Of a DNA stretch of 64,000 nt, positions 34,988-44,313 are shown piece by piece; position 1 is the first letter of the stretch, and every line of letters starts with the position of its first letter. The translations under genes and the position numbers were made by a program. The notes below the pieces were generated by a model, which was not told where the DNA came from, ran no database searches, and saw nothing but the letters and a program-made list of their open reading frames with translations. Source of the stretch: Thelephora terrestris. Taxonomy: Eukaryota > Basidiomycota > Agaricomycetes > Thelephorales > Thelephoraceae. The stretch covers positions 1,116,001-1,180,000 of the forward strand of contig WIUZ02000002.1 in the NCBI GenBank assembly GCA_015956445.1. Reading direction: 5' to 3'.

Positions 34988-35874
34988 ATGACTGGAGATT
35001 TCACTTCGACGTCATCCGGCAACGAAATCAACGCGTCCTTGCCAAAGCTATTTGCAAGATACGTCAGTGAAGACCCATGACCCCACTTCCTTCAACTCTT
35101 GGCCTAACTTTGACCTCATTTAAACCACGCGGTGTCGCGTTGTAGGACCCAGACATATGTGTCTGTGGGTGCCAGCATGGGGGTTGCGTCCCGCAGCGGA
35201 GCTACGCTGGCCCCAAAAACGACCCCATCTCTGATGGCGACAGAGGCGCACTCATCACGTTCGGCGTTAATGGGAAGTGCGGCTTCTCGGTGAAAAGCGC
35301 CTTGGAGAAGAGATACGCAGGTCTGGACGGTCGTGACGATCTTATGTTTGTTGGGTTTAGATCAGCTGTGTCCATCAGATTTGAGGTTAGTGGACCACGT
35401 GCAAAGTTGGCGATCTGGTCGCTTACGATTTTTGGGATCTAGTGGAAGGCTTATGAGAAATGGACACACCAGGTTGGTACAAGTTGGCCCCCTGACTGTC
35501 TGTTATTGGAAAAAGCTGATAAGTGCTACTGAACGCAACCAGATCCGGACTTTGAATTACCGCCACCCGGCGAGGAACATCAATAGGTCCAAGCTCGCGA
35601 CCGAACTCGCAAAACGCGTCCAATGGTTCTCCAAGGTAAGCCTGGCTCTCTAGGTCCGGCTCGATATCCCAGGACTATCGTTTTGTTTTCCGTTCTACCC
35701 CCACAACAGAAAGTGGAAGGTGCAGTTCCAGAGCCCATGTGGGAGAAGTACTGTTTCAGACAAGGCGTGGTCGATGCCGACCACTTGCAACTCGTGGCTT
35801 TGGAGAGGGTTTCCCAATCCTCTTGGATGCTGCACCTGAGGTTGGTACCTCCGGCCGCTCCTCCTCCAACCTGA
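34988..35874 (+). CDS. Small agaricomycete-specific protein with a conserved W-x-x-Y...L-A-x-x-V-A block
   Basis: This is a member of an agaricomycete-restricted family of unknown function that I recall from many mushroom genomes. Exon 1 (34988-35059) encodes a short start ending L-F-A-R-Y. After an intron to 35142 comes a cysteine-bearing segment (D-P-D-I-C-V-C-G-C) and G-F-S-V-K-S-A-L-E-K-R-Y-A-G-L-D-G-R-D-D. Then S-I-R-F-E is joined by introns to W-K-A-Y-E-K-W-T-H-Q, then L-A-T-E-L-A-K-R-V-Q-W-F. The final exon carries L-Q-L-V-A-L-E-R-V-S-Q-S-S-W-M-L-H-L and stops at 35874. Five introns have good GT-AG signals and conserved block order, so it is likely a functional gene of about 200 residues. 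It lies 1.85 kb upstream of a kinase gene in the gene-poor island. Confidence 0.68.
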
Positions 35875-36263
35875 GCTCCTCAGGATGTTCCCCCATCGAC
35901 CCTCGACTAAATGTATATCCATGTATCCATGTATATATATGTGCGGCAGATTGTAAATATTGCCTTGATTGCCCCATTTTGAATGTCATCGCTTTTTTGT
36001 AACTTATCACGTTTTCCCCGCGTAAACTTTCGAAATCCCGCAAGTGAAATGGAGTCTGAAGTACAACAAACGGATACGCATCGCATGTCGCATGCATGTT
36101 ACCCCCTCAAGAGCAGCTCATGAGATCAAGAACGGCCATATTGAGTAATGTCCGTTACGGGCGGAATTGTGGACACCGAAGAACGAAGTTCAATCTCATG
36201 ACACCGATGCGACGCTTGCCCAGCCTGAGCGCTGGGAGCGGGTCAATTGTCGCTGCGTACTGT

Positions 36264-36307
36264 AACTAGAAAAATGCCGACTTGGCGTCAGCCGAAACCT
36301 TGCTTGC
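36264..36307 (+). repeat. Direct repeat copy 1 (44 bp)
   Basis: Matches 36980-37023 at 42 of 44 positions, including AACTAGAAAAATGCCG and CCGAAACCTTGCTTGC. The flanks differ, so this is not a simple local duplication of a longer block. Confidence 0.75.
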
Positions 36308-36979
36308 CAAAGTTGACTCTCGATGCGTTCAGCCTGAACACACTACTCAAGTGTGCACAGCACTTATGATCTCGTTTTTGATCATGGACGCTACCCCATC
36401 CCGTGTATTCTAGGCGTATAGTTAGGTTCCAGCAGGTCTTCTAGTGTGTTGAAAGCAGTGTGATGCTTGGCCCTGAGGGGAGGACGAGGGCCTACAGGCA
36501 TTATGCCGGCGAGAGGAGCCTGTATATGAGTGATACTGATCTTCACGTTCCCTCGATGCAACTAGATTTGTGAACGAGCTATATTATTTTGATGCTTAGT
36601 GAAAGCTAGTACCTACGAATGTCGTACATTACCTTGTACAGTCTGTCGAAAGGGCTCGTTTTATGCATACAGAAGCCTCATTTATCTATTCTTATCCTTC
36701 CTCGTCTACCCCGACAATCATCGCCCCTCTCTTGCCCTCCAGACTAGCTGGCGCTCGTCAAAGTTTTCACGGGCGTTCAACCTTGCATACAAGGTAATGC
36801 CAGTTGTTTTCTTCAGCCCGCTGTGTGGCGGTCAGAACATTGCGACTGTAAAGGAAGTCCGGCTGGTGCTGATCGCGGCAATATATTTTGATTGATATAT
36901 CAATTGACTTCTGAACATCCTGACTGTACATTTGTTCAGTAATACGGACGTCAGGGCGCTATAATATTGGGGGTGGAGA

Positions 36980-37023
36980 AACTAGAAAAATGCCGCCTTG
37001 GCGTCGGCCGAAACCTTGCTTGC
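36980..37023 (+). repeat. Direct repeat copy 2 (44 bp)
   Basis: Second copy of the 44-bp direct repeat, 716 bp from copy 1. Its left flank (36955-36982) resembles a third site at 37287-37316, suggesting parts of a larger decayed repeat family. Confidence 0.75.
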
Positions 37024-37649
37024 AGAAACGATGTGATAGGCCAGCTATAACTCAGCCAACTGTTGCGAAGGCGAATAGTAGCGAAAATGCCACAAAAACA
37101 CGAATACTGTCCATTAGAAACCGTGAAAAGGAACACAATGGCACCGACCGTTGGCGTTGTCGGGCCTGAGGCCAGGCACCACTGAGCGACCCGTGCTGGG
37201 TACGTTTGTGCCGAAACGATGCCGGCTCTTGCGCCAAAGACTTCGCGACATTTGGACGGTCAGAATGTCGAGATTTTCGGCGACACGGCGCTTATAATTT
37301 AGGGGGTCGCAGAAACCTTGCAAGCAAGGTAAAAATGTTTCTCTTGTTGGCAGACCATTAGCCACGTGACCCCTTCACCCGCTAAACTACGCCGGAATTG
37401 TCCGGCGGAACTCCGCTCACCGATTTCCCACGGTTTGATTTAAGGTTGATCCTTGTGTTGATCAAACTACGGAAGCAAAGAACCTCGAAGTGCTCCCGAA
37501 CAAACCGGGGTCTGCTCTCCTGTGCTTTGTATTACAGGCGTACTTATGGTGATAACCAATCGACCTCGCTGTACATGGGCGCGCTGCATCATTACGAAAA
37601 AGGCCTAAGTTCATTGATAGCTCGCCGCAGTGGTGCGGCCCCTTACAGG

Positions 37650-37657
37650 TATATAAA
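37650..37657 (+). promoter_or_regulatory. TATA box of the kinase gene
   Basis: TATATAAA lies 79 bp before the ATG at 37729, a good position for a core promoter. Confidence 0.5.
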
Positions 37658-37728
37658 CTTCAGTCGCCCGGCGGATTTTTCCCACAAACCCCTGGGCAAA
37701 ATAGCACGGCTTCCCCTGTGCAGCGAAC

Positions 37729-39210
37729 ATGCCTTTCGAAGCAGCTCGTGCCGGCACACTTCTGGGCCCACAGCAGATAGACTCTTGCCTGACGGTTTTG
37801 TCGGACACTCAGTTCTGGACGAAGACCAATTCGACGGAGATCACTCCGAGTGAGGGAGTTCAATCCCTGTTAAATTCTCCCTCCGATATCGCTCGCGTCT
37901 TAAACTTCCAGGGGAGCGAAGCTCAAGAGTTTATCGATTTTCTCGACCAAGTGAGTTGGCTACGTTCGCCACACCGCCATCTAGCAACAGTTGACGGCGT
38001 CCAAACGCAGGCCCTTCTGCGGTCAAACCTCGATAAACAACACTGGCGGCGGTGCATACGACTCATTCGCAAGATATCCAAAGCGCGCGGGATCATACCC
38101 TCGTCCTATATCGTTCAAGAGGAGTACCTTCAACAGAACATCCACTACGATGGGAGGTTCACGGAATTGTGCGAGGGAGAATACCAGGGAAGGACTGTGG
38201 CTATTACCGTCTCAAGGTGGACGATAAGGACCCACGCAAGACTTTCAAGGTGTGGTCTATTAACCTCGCGAATCACCCTTACTCAGGTTTCGCCCAGCGG
38301 TTATGTCGAGAAATCATCGCTTGGAAACATTTGACACATGAGAACATTCTGCCCTTGCTGGGAGTTTCCATCTCTACAGACACAAGTTGCTTCCGCATAC
38401 TCACCGAATGGATGCCTCACGGAAATATTATGCGGTATGCAAGGTCGAATCCTGCGGCAAACCGTTTGGAACTGGTGAGCCAGCCTGCAGCTCCCCTACC
38501 GCATCTTTCCCACCGAGAATATCTAGCTCTCTGAAGTCATGTCCGGGGTTACCTATCTCCACGACCACAGCATTGTTCATGGAGATCTCAAAGGAGTGCG
38601 TGCAATCTCTCCGAGGCGCACTTGCCCTCATTGACGACTGACACAGGCAAACATCCTTGTCGACGACGCAGGCATTGCTTGCGTTGCGGATTTTGGTCTG
38701 GCGACCGTGACTGATTTGAGTGCCTTCTTTTCCGAAACTATTGACTCCACTGGAGGGACGTATCAGTGGATGAGCCCAGAGCTGTTGGACCCAAAGGGCT
38801 TCAAATCTAACGGTCGCTCCACCCGCGAGTCTGACTGTTATGCACTCGGAATGGTGATTTACGAAGTGAGCTGGTCGCACTCTTCACGATGCGTCCTCAT
38901 TCACACGTCCCAGGTTCTGACTGGACTCAGACCATTCCACGATATGCGTCATCTCACATTCATTCCACCTGTGTTGAGGGGCGAGCGTCCAGAGCAACCC
39001 CCCCAAGCTGAATCTCTAGGCATCTCCGACACCATCTGGGAGTTGGTGCAGTCGTGTTGGAGCGAGACGATCGCGACTAGGCCGACCGCCCGAGAGCTAC
39101 TTGACCACCTTTCTTTCGCCTCTCCTTCTTGGCGTCCTCCCACAGTGTACCCCGCCATTGTGGATGACGCTGATAGTACAGCCAGTTTGGATTCGTCTAG
39201 CTCTTCTTAA
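37729..39210 (+). CDS. TKL-type protein kinase with an apparent frameshift at the VAIK lysine codon
   Basis: This is an agaricomycete-expanded protein kinase. Exon 1 (37729-37950) and the start of exon 2 (38011) encode a helical N-terminal region of the family (L-L-R-S-N-L-D-K-Q-H-W, R-L-I-R-K-I-S-K-A-R-G-I-I-P). The N-lobe shows G-E-Y-Q-G-R-T-V-A-I. The frame then breaks: the following family block R-L-K-V-D-D-K-D-P-R-K-T-F-K is read one nucleotide off (38206-38207 supply two bases where the lysine codon belongs). Downstream blocks are intact after normal introns: R-L-C-R-E-I-I-A-W-K-H-L, N-I-L-P-L-L-G-V, I-V-H-G-D-L-K-G-A-N-I-L, D-F-G-L-A, G-T-Y-Q-W-M-S-P-E-L-L, and E-S-D-C-Y-A-L-G-M-V-I-Y-E. 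R-P-T-A-R-E-L-L leads to the stop at 39210. H-G-D in place of H-R-D is usual in this family. Either a recent one-base loss or a sequencing error. Confidence 0.72.
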
Positions 39211-41375
39211 CTATTATCCCTTGCGAGTTGGGCGTGGGGGGTTTTGTATCTTTTCTCTTCTTGCTTTGGTGTGTCGGATCTTTGTAGATTGCTTGTTTTC
39301 ATAGAAACTTCGAGGCTCTTTATGAAATCCAGAAGCATACTTAACCACATCGTTTCTAGACCCCACGCGGGCTTCCTCATTGCGACCGACTCGGAGGCGC
39401 CGTCACCCTTTAGGCATTCCAAAGACGCCAATCAATTCATTTGTGATGATGACAGGAGCTGCAGGGTTTCTGTCTCTCGCGTTGCCCACATACGTGATGA
39501 CCGTCCCCTACTATGGCTACTAAGCCGCGACACAATGAAACAATAGGGGTCTAAACAGACGAAGGCTGGGTGGAACAGCTACTTAGGATCGCTGACAGTG
39601 AGATTCAAAAATGGCTTCTGTACACATAAGTCCAGGCAAGTTGAACCTTACGCTCAACAAAACGCTTGTCTGATGTTCCTTGCACCCACGCTCCCAGGTC
39701 ACACTGCAAAAAAGGCTAGGCTCATGCCTCAGAGGACATCCAACCGTACGCATAGTGGCCCGTGTGATCGCGGGGCCGTTGGACCTTTGTCGGGAGGGTA
39801 CAGGATCTCTGAATGTGTCCACATGGAGTTCTCAAAGCGCACGGAGTTCTCACAGCGTCAGGGTGTTAGTATCTTTTCGTGCGTCTTTGCAGGTCACGGT
39901 GATAGAACGAAAACAGGGTGGAACACACCAACCACTGCACTGCGCGATCGAAGAGCGTTGCAGTATTCACAAGTTTTAGTTCGACCAGTGCGGTGTGCTA
40001 CACGCGTTCTCCGACATCCTCGCTCATTCAAATTTGTTTGTATTGTATGAAGTGGTTGACCCTCGCCGGCCTTCTATGATTCAGTTCCCTCAGGATCCTG
40101 ATATTCCGCCCCCATGGGCGATGCCTAAAACCCTCATATCCTCGTCGATGCGCACATCCCCATGGTTTAGGTCGGAGCCTGCGCCCCGGCATTCTGGGAT
40201 GTGATTTGGGTTAGATTGAGTCTCTTGGGGAGAAAAAAAACCCCCCGGCTGCACACAAGCGTCAAAATGTCCGTCATTCTCGTTGCCTTACATTTGTCTC
40301 GCCCAATCAAAGCACGGAGGATGTTGCAGGTGATCACTGGCGTCTGGCCATAAAAAATCTGGAGATCTAGAGCGATCATATGGTTTCATACTAGCACGTT
40401 CCTCCTTCCGCGCCATTTCGCAGTGCACCCTCACTACCCTGCTACCCTCACTCGCTCGTTCCGTTTTTCGAACTCCTGGAAATGCTGGATCGCCGGTCAC
40501 TCGCGTGTGGCGGGGTTGCGCTCGTCAGAGCCAAATCTCAAAGGGTCGTGGAGACCTAGCAGGGCGTTTGGGCACTTTCTTCGAGGATGTTTGTCAGAAC
40601 GTTCATGGCAGTGTGAGCGATCTCTCCTTCCATGTACTCTGCCTGTTCACCGATGGCGTACTCTCTCGTTCTCTTGCTCCCCTCAATGTTCAAATTAACC
40701 AGCGTATCCACCACCCAGGATTCGCCGCTTCACTCTGCTAATATATCGATACAAGGTACTCTCCTCGGAACCATCCTTTCTTCTCTAACACGTCGACACG
40801 CGCCCACCTCCGCAGCTCCCCTGATCGGTCGCCACATAACCTCCTTGTCCTCGTTCCCTCTCCTTGTTTCTTGGCGCCATTTCACACCCTCCCATCCTGA
40901 ACGTGACAGGCGAACTGCATGCATCGATGGGGTGGCTGTCCAGTGTAGCAGGTTATGACATGTGTGCATCTCGGTTGTTCCTCAAACGAATGCTTAGACA
41001 ACTCGATTTGTGGAACCTTTGTAAGTGCGATGTAATCATGCTCGGTATTCTGTCGTATAAACCTGAAGAAATACAGCTGTTTCCCAACTGGGTACTGAAC
41101 CCCAACCTTGAACTTAAGCACCAAAGCGCGAAAACAAGGCGATTCAATCAAAGCTCGGTGGCACGGCGAAGAGACGCTGTGACGCTGTGATTGGTCGTCA
41201 CAGACTTATGTACAGGGCTATGCTCGAATACAGCCTCGAATTCAGATGTGGGGAGGACGCGATCTAGAAGGGGACGATAACACAGCCGCACTGCATTTCC
41301 GCTCGAGCTCATAGATACAAAGAGTGCTTGAGCACTTTGGATGCACTCCCACCCTTTCTCCAACGACCCTCAGTC
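39211..41375. other. Stretch without a recognised gene, including a dispersed repeat copy
   Basis: No complete gene. Short coding-like plus-strand pieces near 39590-39660, 39880-39980 and 39995-40204 look like fragments, with no identifiable family. A repeat shared with the 48.4 kb region lies at 40174-40214. The last ~300 bp should include the promoter of the membrane protein gene at 41376. Confidence 0.4.
40174..40214 (+). repeat. Dispersed repeat copy A
   Basis: Aligns with 48423-48464 over 42 columns with seven substitutions, six of them transitions, and one single-base gap; shared cores include CTGCGCCC and GATTTGGGTTAG. Confidence 0.6.
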
Positions 41376-42952
41376 ATGGAATCGAAACGACTCTGGGCGG
41401 CGGCACTATTTTTTGCGCTATCTGCGGTCTATCCTCTGTCACCCGGCGCGTGGGCCCAGTCGCCACCCGAAGCGGCCTCGTGTAATAGGGGTTGGAATTG
41501 GGTATGTTCTCAGTGGCTCACTTCCACTTTAGCTATGCAGGGTGCTTTTTCACACTCATGTGTGAACGACATGTACGCGTTTTGTAGAATCAGAATTCGC
41601 TCGGGCAAGATCCATGTCATGTTGCTTCTATGCTGCAGACCGCGTGTCGCAATGGATCCGGTACGTAGTCGATCACTGAAGCCTTTCCTCTTCTGATTTT
41701 GAGTCGTTTTTTTCGTTTCCAGATACAAATGGTCCACAGTCACTGAACGGATCGTACTATACCCCCCCACAGGAGGAGCGCTCGGAAGATCTCAAATGTG
41801 AATGCGATACGGTCACTTACAGGTGCGCCACACGTTGCTAAGTACTGGTGGCTACAATGCAATCGGTTGACCGAATCTTGGGCGCATTTTTGGGACCACA
41901 TTTATCCAGTCTTATCATGGCATGCATGACGTGTCAGGGCGGTCAATCCTATTCGTTCGTCTTGGCGCATTGGGCGTTCGCTTCTGTGTGCACTGATATC
42001 CTTGTATGTGCCCATGCAGGTGGATCGAGTGGGCGCACGAGTGTAACACCACTCACGTGGCGCAGTAAGCCTCACTTATGCACTTCTACCGGTGGGCCTC
42101 TGTGCCGAAGCTAACGGGATCTTTCTAAAGGTATCCCTTTGACATTCCAAATGGGACCGCGATACCGCGATGGGCATTCTACAACATCACGGTACGTCGT
42201 ATGTCCATCCTCTAGCTGTCGACCGAGCTATACAGTCTCACCTGGCTTCTTCTCGGCCCTCAAGACGCTCCCAGACCAGGATTACAATGCTACTGTGGCT
42301 GAGGCTATCGGCAGTAAGCCCCGTATCTCCGTGCCCGCTTCTAGTCAGCCTCCGTTGACAGGATTGTGGAACAGGGGACCCAGAAGCAACACCTAAACAA
42401 ACCAGTGGTCCCAGTAAAAGGAGAAAATCAGGAGCCACGGCCTTGTGTGAGTTCGATCATTCTACGAGATGCTGATCCCTTGGTAACGGGTTATCTGTTG
42501 GTCCTTTATTATTCGTAGTTATTCTGCTCATCATCGGATTTTTTTGCTTTAAATTCATCTCTTGTTGCATAAAAAAGAAGCGGGGAGGGAGACGCAAACC
42601 ACCTCGCCGTCAAGAAACTCTGGAGCATATATGGGAACGACAAACATCGCCTAACCTTGTGCCGGTTCGTCTTTTGTAGGGCGACTTACCCTCTGTATCC
42701 CCCGATTCACAGACTTTTCTGTAGAATCCCACCGTATTGACGACGTTTCCACCTCCTGCGTATGAGGCCCCGAGACCGCCGCCGCCCTACGTCGATACGC
42801 AGAGACTTCACGGTCAAGGTTCCGGTCTGCAATCTGGTACCCCAGCCTTCCCACCTCCTACATATGATACCTCAAATCCGCCGACCCACGTCGATACGGG
42901 GACACTCCATGGTCAAAGTCGCGGCCTAAATCCTGGCACCCCGGGAGTTTAA
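41376..42952 (+). CDS. Single-span membrane protein with signal peptide and PPxY-bearing cytoplasmic tail
   Basis: This belongs to an uncharacterised agaricomycete family. From ATG 41376 a clear signal peptide (A-A-A-L-F-F-A-L-S-A-V-Y, cleaved near A-W-A-Q-S) leads into a Cys-containing ectodomain assembled from several short exons. Its pieces are G-W-N-W joined to T-A-C-R-N-G, then C-E-C-D-T-V-T-Y joined to S-L-I-M-A-C-M-T-C-Q-G. W-I-E-W-A-H-E-C-N-T-T-H and I-P-N-G-T-A-I-P-R-W-A-F follow. A Pro/Ser/Thr linker precedes one transmembrane segment near 42515-42570 (V-V-I-L-L-I-I-G-F-F-C-F), followed by K-K-K-R-G-G-R-R-K. The tail ends in two tandem ~34-residue units (42746-42946) holding P-P-A-Y, P-P-P-Y and P-P-T-Y. 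Topology is therefore ectodomain out, tail in. PPxY motifs recruit WW domains such as those of Nedd4/Rsp5 ubiquitin ligases; that role here is inference. Intron edges are approximate. Confidence 0.75.
42746..42946 (+). repeat. Tandem duplication encoding two PPxY tail units
   Basis: Unit 1 (42746-42847, 34 codons) and unit 2 (42848-42946, 33 codons) share F-P-P-P-x-Y, V-D-T, L-H-G-Q and G-T-P. The second PPxY of unit 1 corresponds to P-P-T-H in unit 2, so three PPxY sites remain. Confidence 0.8.
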
Positions 42953-44313
42953 TTGTACCCGTTGAGGGGAAACATCAACCAACGACCGCAACATTCCCAC
43001 TAGAAGAGATGTGCCATGTTTCAGGCTTCGGGGTTCGAAGGCTTTCCCAGACGTTATTGAATTCAAATTCACTGACGCGACCCTTATGATCTACTCCGCT
43101 TTACAAGCTTCCTTCCCCCCCTTGACGGGGAGTCTATGAAACCGTGCTATGACATACCGTCCAGTGCTTTGGACTGTTTTTTTCCTTTTGGTAACGATGT
43201 GAAAAAACCTTGTTTTTGCTGTCGGGTTTGTCGTGTAACTGTTCTCGGTCTCTCATCCAATCATGTTGTATTTGCTATCTGTATCTGTGGTAATCTAATG
43301 CCGGTTTAGAGCTTCGGATATCGGTGCTCTCCCACCCTCTCCGAATGGGCGAAAAGGTGATTGTCTATAGTAATCTAGCGTTCATCCGAGCGGAGATCAA
43401 CAACCGGCATTGCGTGGTCTCAGTTAGTAAGTAATCTTTGCGTTAGCTCAAAAGTTTTATCGGAGCGATGTAGCAAATATGATGTTTTGAGGTCTCATTA
43501 GTTACAGGAGGGACGAAGGTAAAGAGAGGATGTGTGTCGGGCGCAGGGCTATCAAGCCTTCGGAATCTGCCAAGCCTACAGCTGCGCGGGCGGGTGGGTC
43601 CCACGAAGCTGGATCGGACTCAACCCGTTCCTGTGGGAAACAAAAAATGAGGGCGAAGAAGGGGCGACCGAAGCGTGAGCGTGTGGTAATGTTCTCGAAA
43701 GAGGGCGTGTCGAATCACAATCGATTCGCGAAGAGAGGATATATAAGCATGAAATCAGGTACGCATACAATCAGTCACAAGACGCTAACAAACTCGTAGC
43801 GCAAACTAAGAGCCATGGGTGAAGACAATTTCAAATTGAGGTAGAAAACAGGTGGTTGCTGGCTGTGTGGGGAAAGTCACGAAGTGATGCCAAAACAGGT
43901 GCAGGGCAGAAGAACGAGTTGCGTAGAATGTGTGATACATAAATCATCGGTTTTCCACCGTAGAAATACCTATTCGTATCTGATACCAGCCCGTTGGTGT
44001 TGTACTAGGTATCAGATTCGAGGATACGTACCTTGACAACGTTGATTAGTTGAAGTTCACAACACGGTGCGGTGCTTTCACCTGTGGAACAAATCTTGCA
44101 TTTGTCGTGAGGTCTGAAACAGCATCCAGGCAAATAGCGCGGGTGAACTCTACGAGTCCGCGAGTCTTTAAAATAGTGGTATACAAGCATATACTATGTG
44201 ATTACCTATAGCCAGTATAAACAAGACAGCATCATAAAACTAGGAAAATGTGTTATACCCGGTTATACCAGAAGCATCCGACATTCGTCGTCCAGATCCA
44301 AAAACCAAAGGTG
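42953..44313. other. Intergenic stretch between membrane protein gene and coiled-coil gene
   Basis: This is a convergent 3' region of two genes plus about 1 kb without a recognised gene. TAATCT phrases recur near 43290, 43370 and 43432. A 14-bp inverted repeat is listed separately. No coding frame with family resemblance. Confidence 0.4.
43974..44021. repeat. Imperfect 14-bp inverted repeat with 20-nt loop
   Basis: TCGTATCTGATACC at 43974-43987 pairs with GGTATCAGATTCGA at 44008-44021 with one mismatch. It does not form a tRNA fold. It could be a hairpin in a long 3' UTR or the remains of a terminal inverted repeat. Confidence 0.55.

Larger units (their letters stand above)
35875..37649. other. 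Non-coding stretch with short dispersed repeats
   Basis: No gene was recognised. The stretch is comparatively AT-rich and holds a pair of 44-bp near-identical direct repeats (36264-36307, 36980-37023) and a second, more diverged pair (36955-36982, 37287-37316). The remainder has no clear coding frame. Confidence 0.45.

Noticed and set aside
34576-35031. A 151-codon minus-strand frame as a gene
   Set aside because: It overlaps the start of a supported plus-strand gene, has no family resemblance and no splice partners.
38585-38600. H-G-D instead of H-R-D as evidence that the kinase is dead
   Set aside because: H-G-D-L-K-G is usual in this agaricomycete kinase family, so it does not by itself mean loss of activity.
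43530-43799. A basic 89-codon plus-strand frame as a gene
   Set aside because: No homology or promoter context; its lysine-rich look follows from purine-rich sequence.
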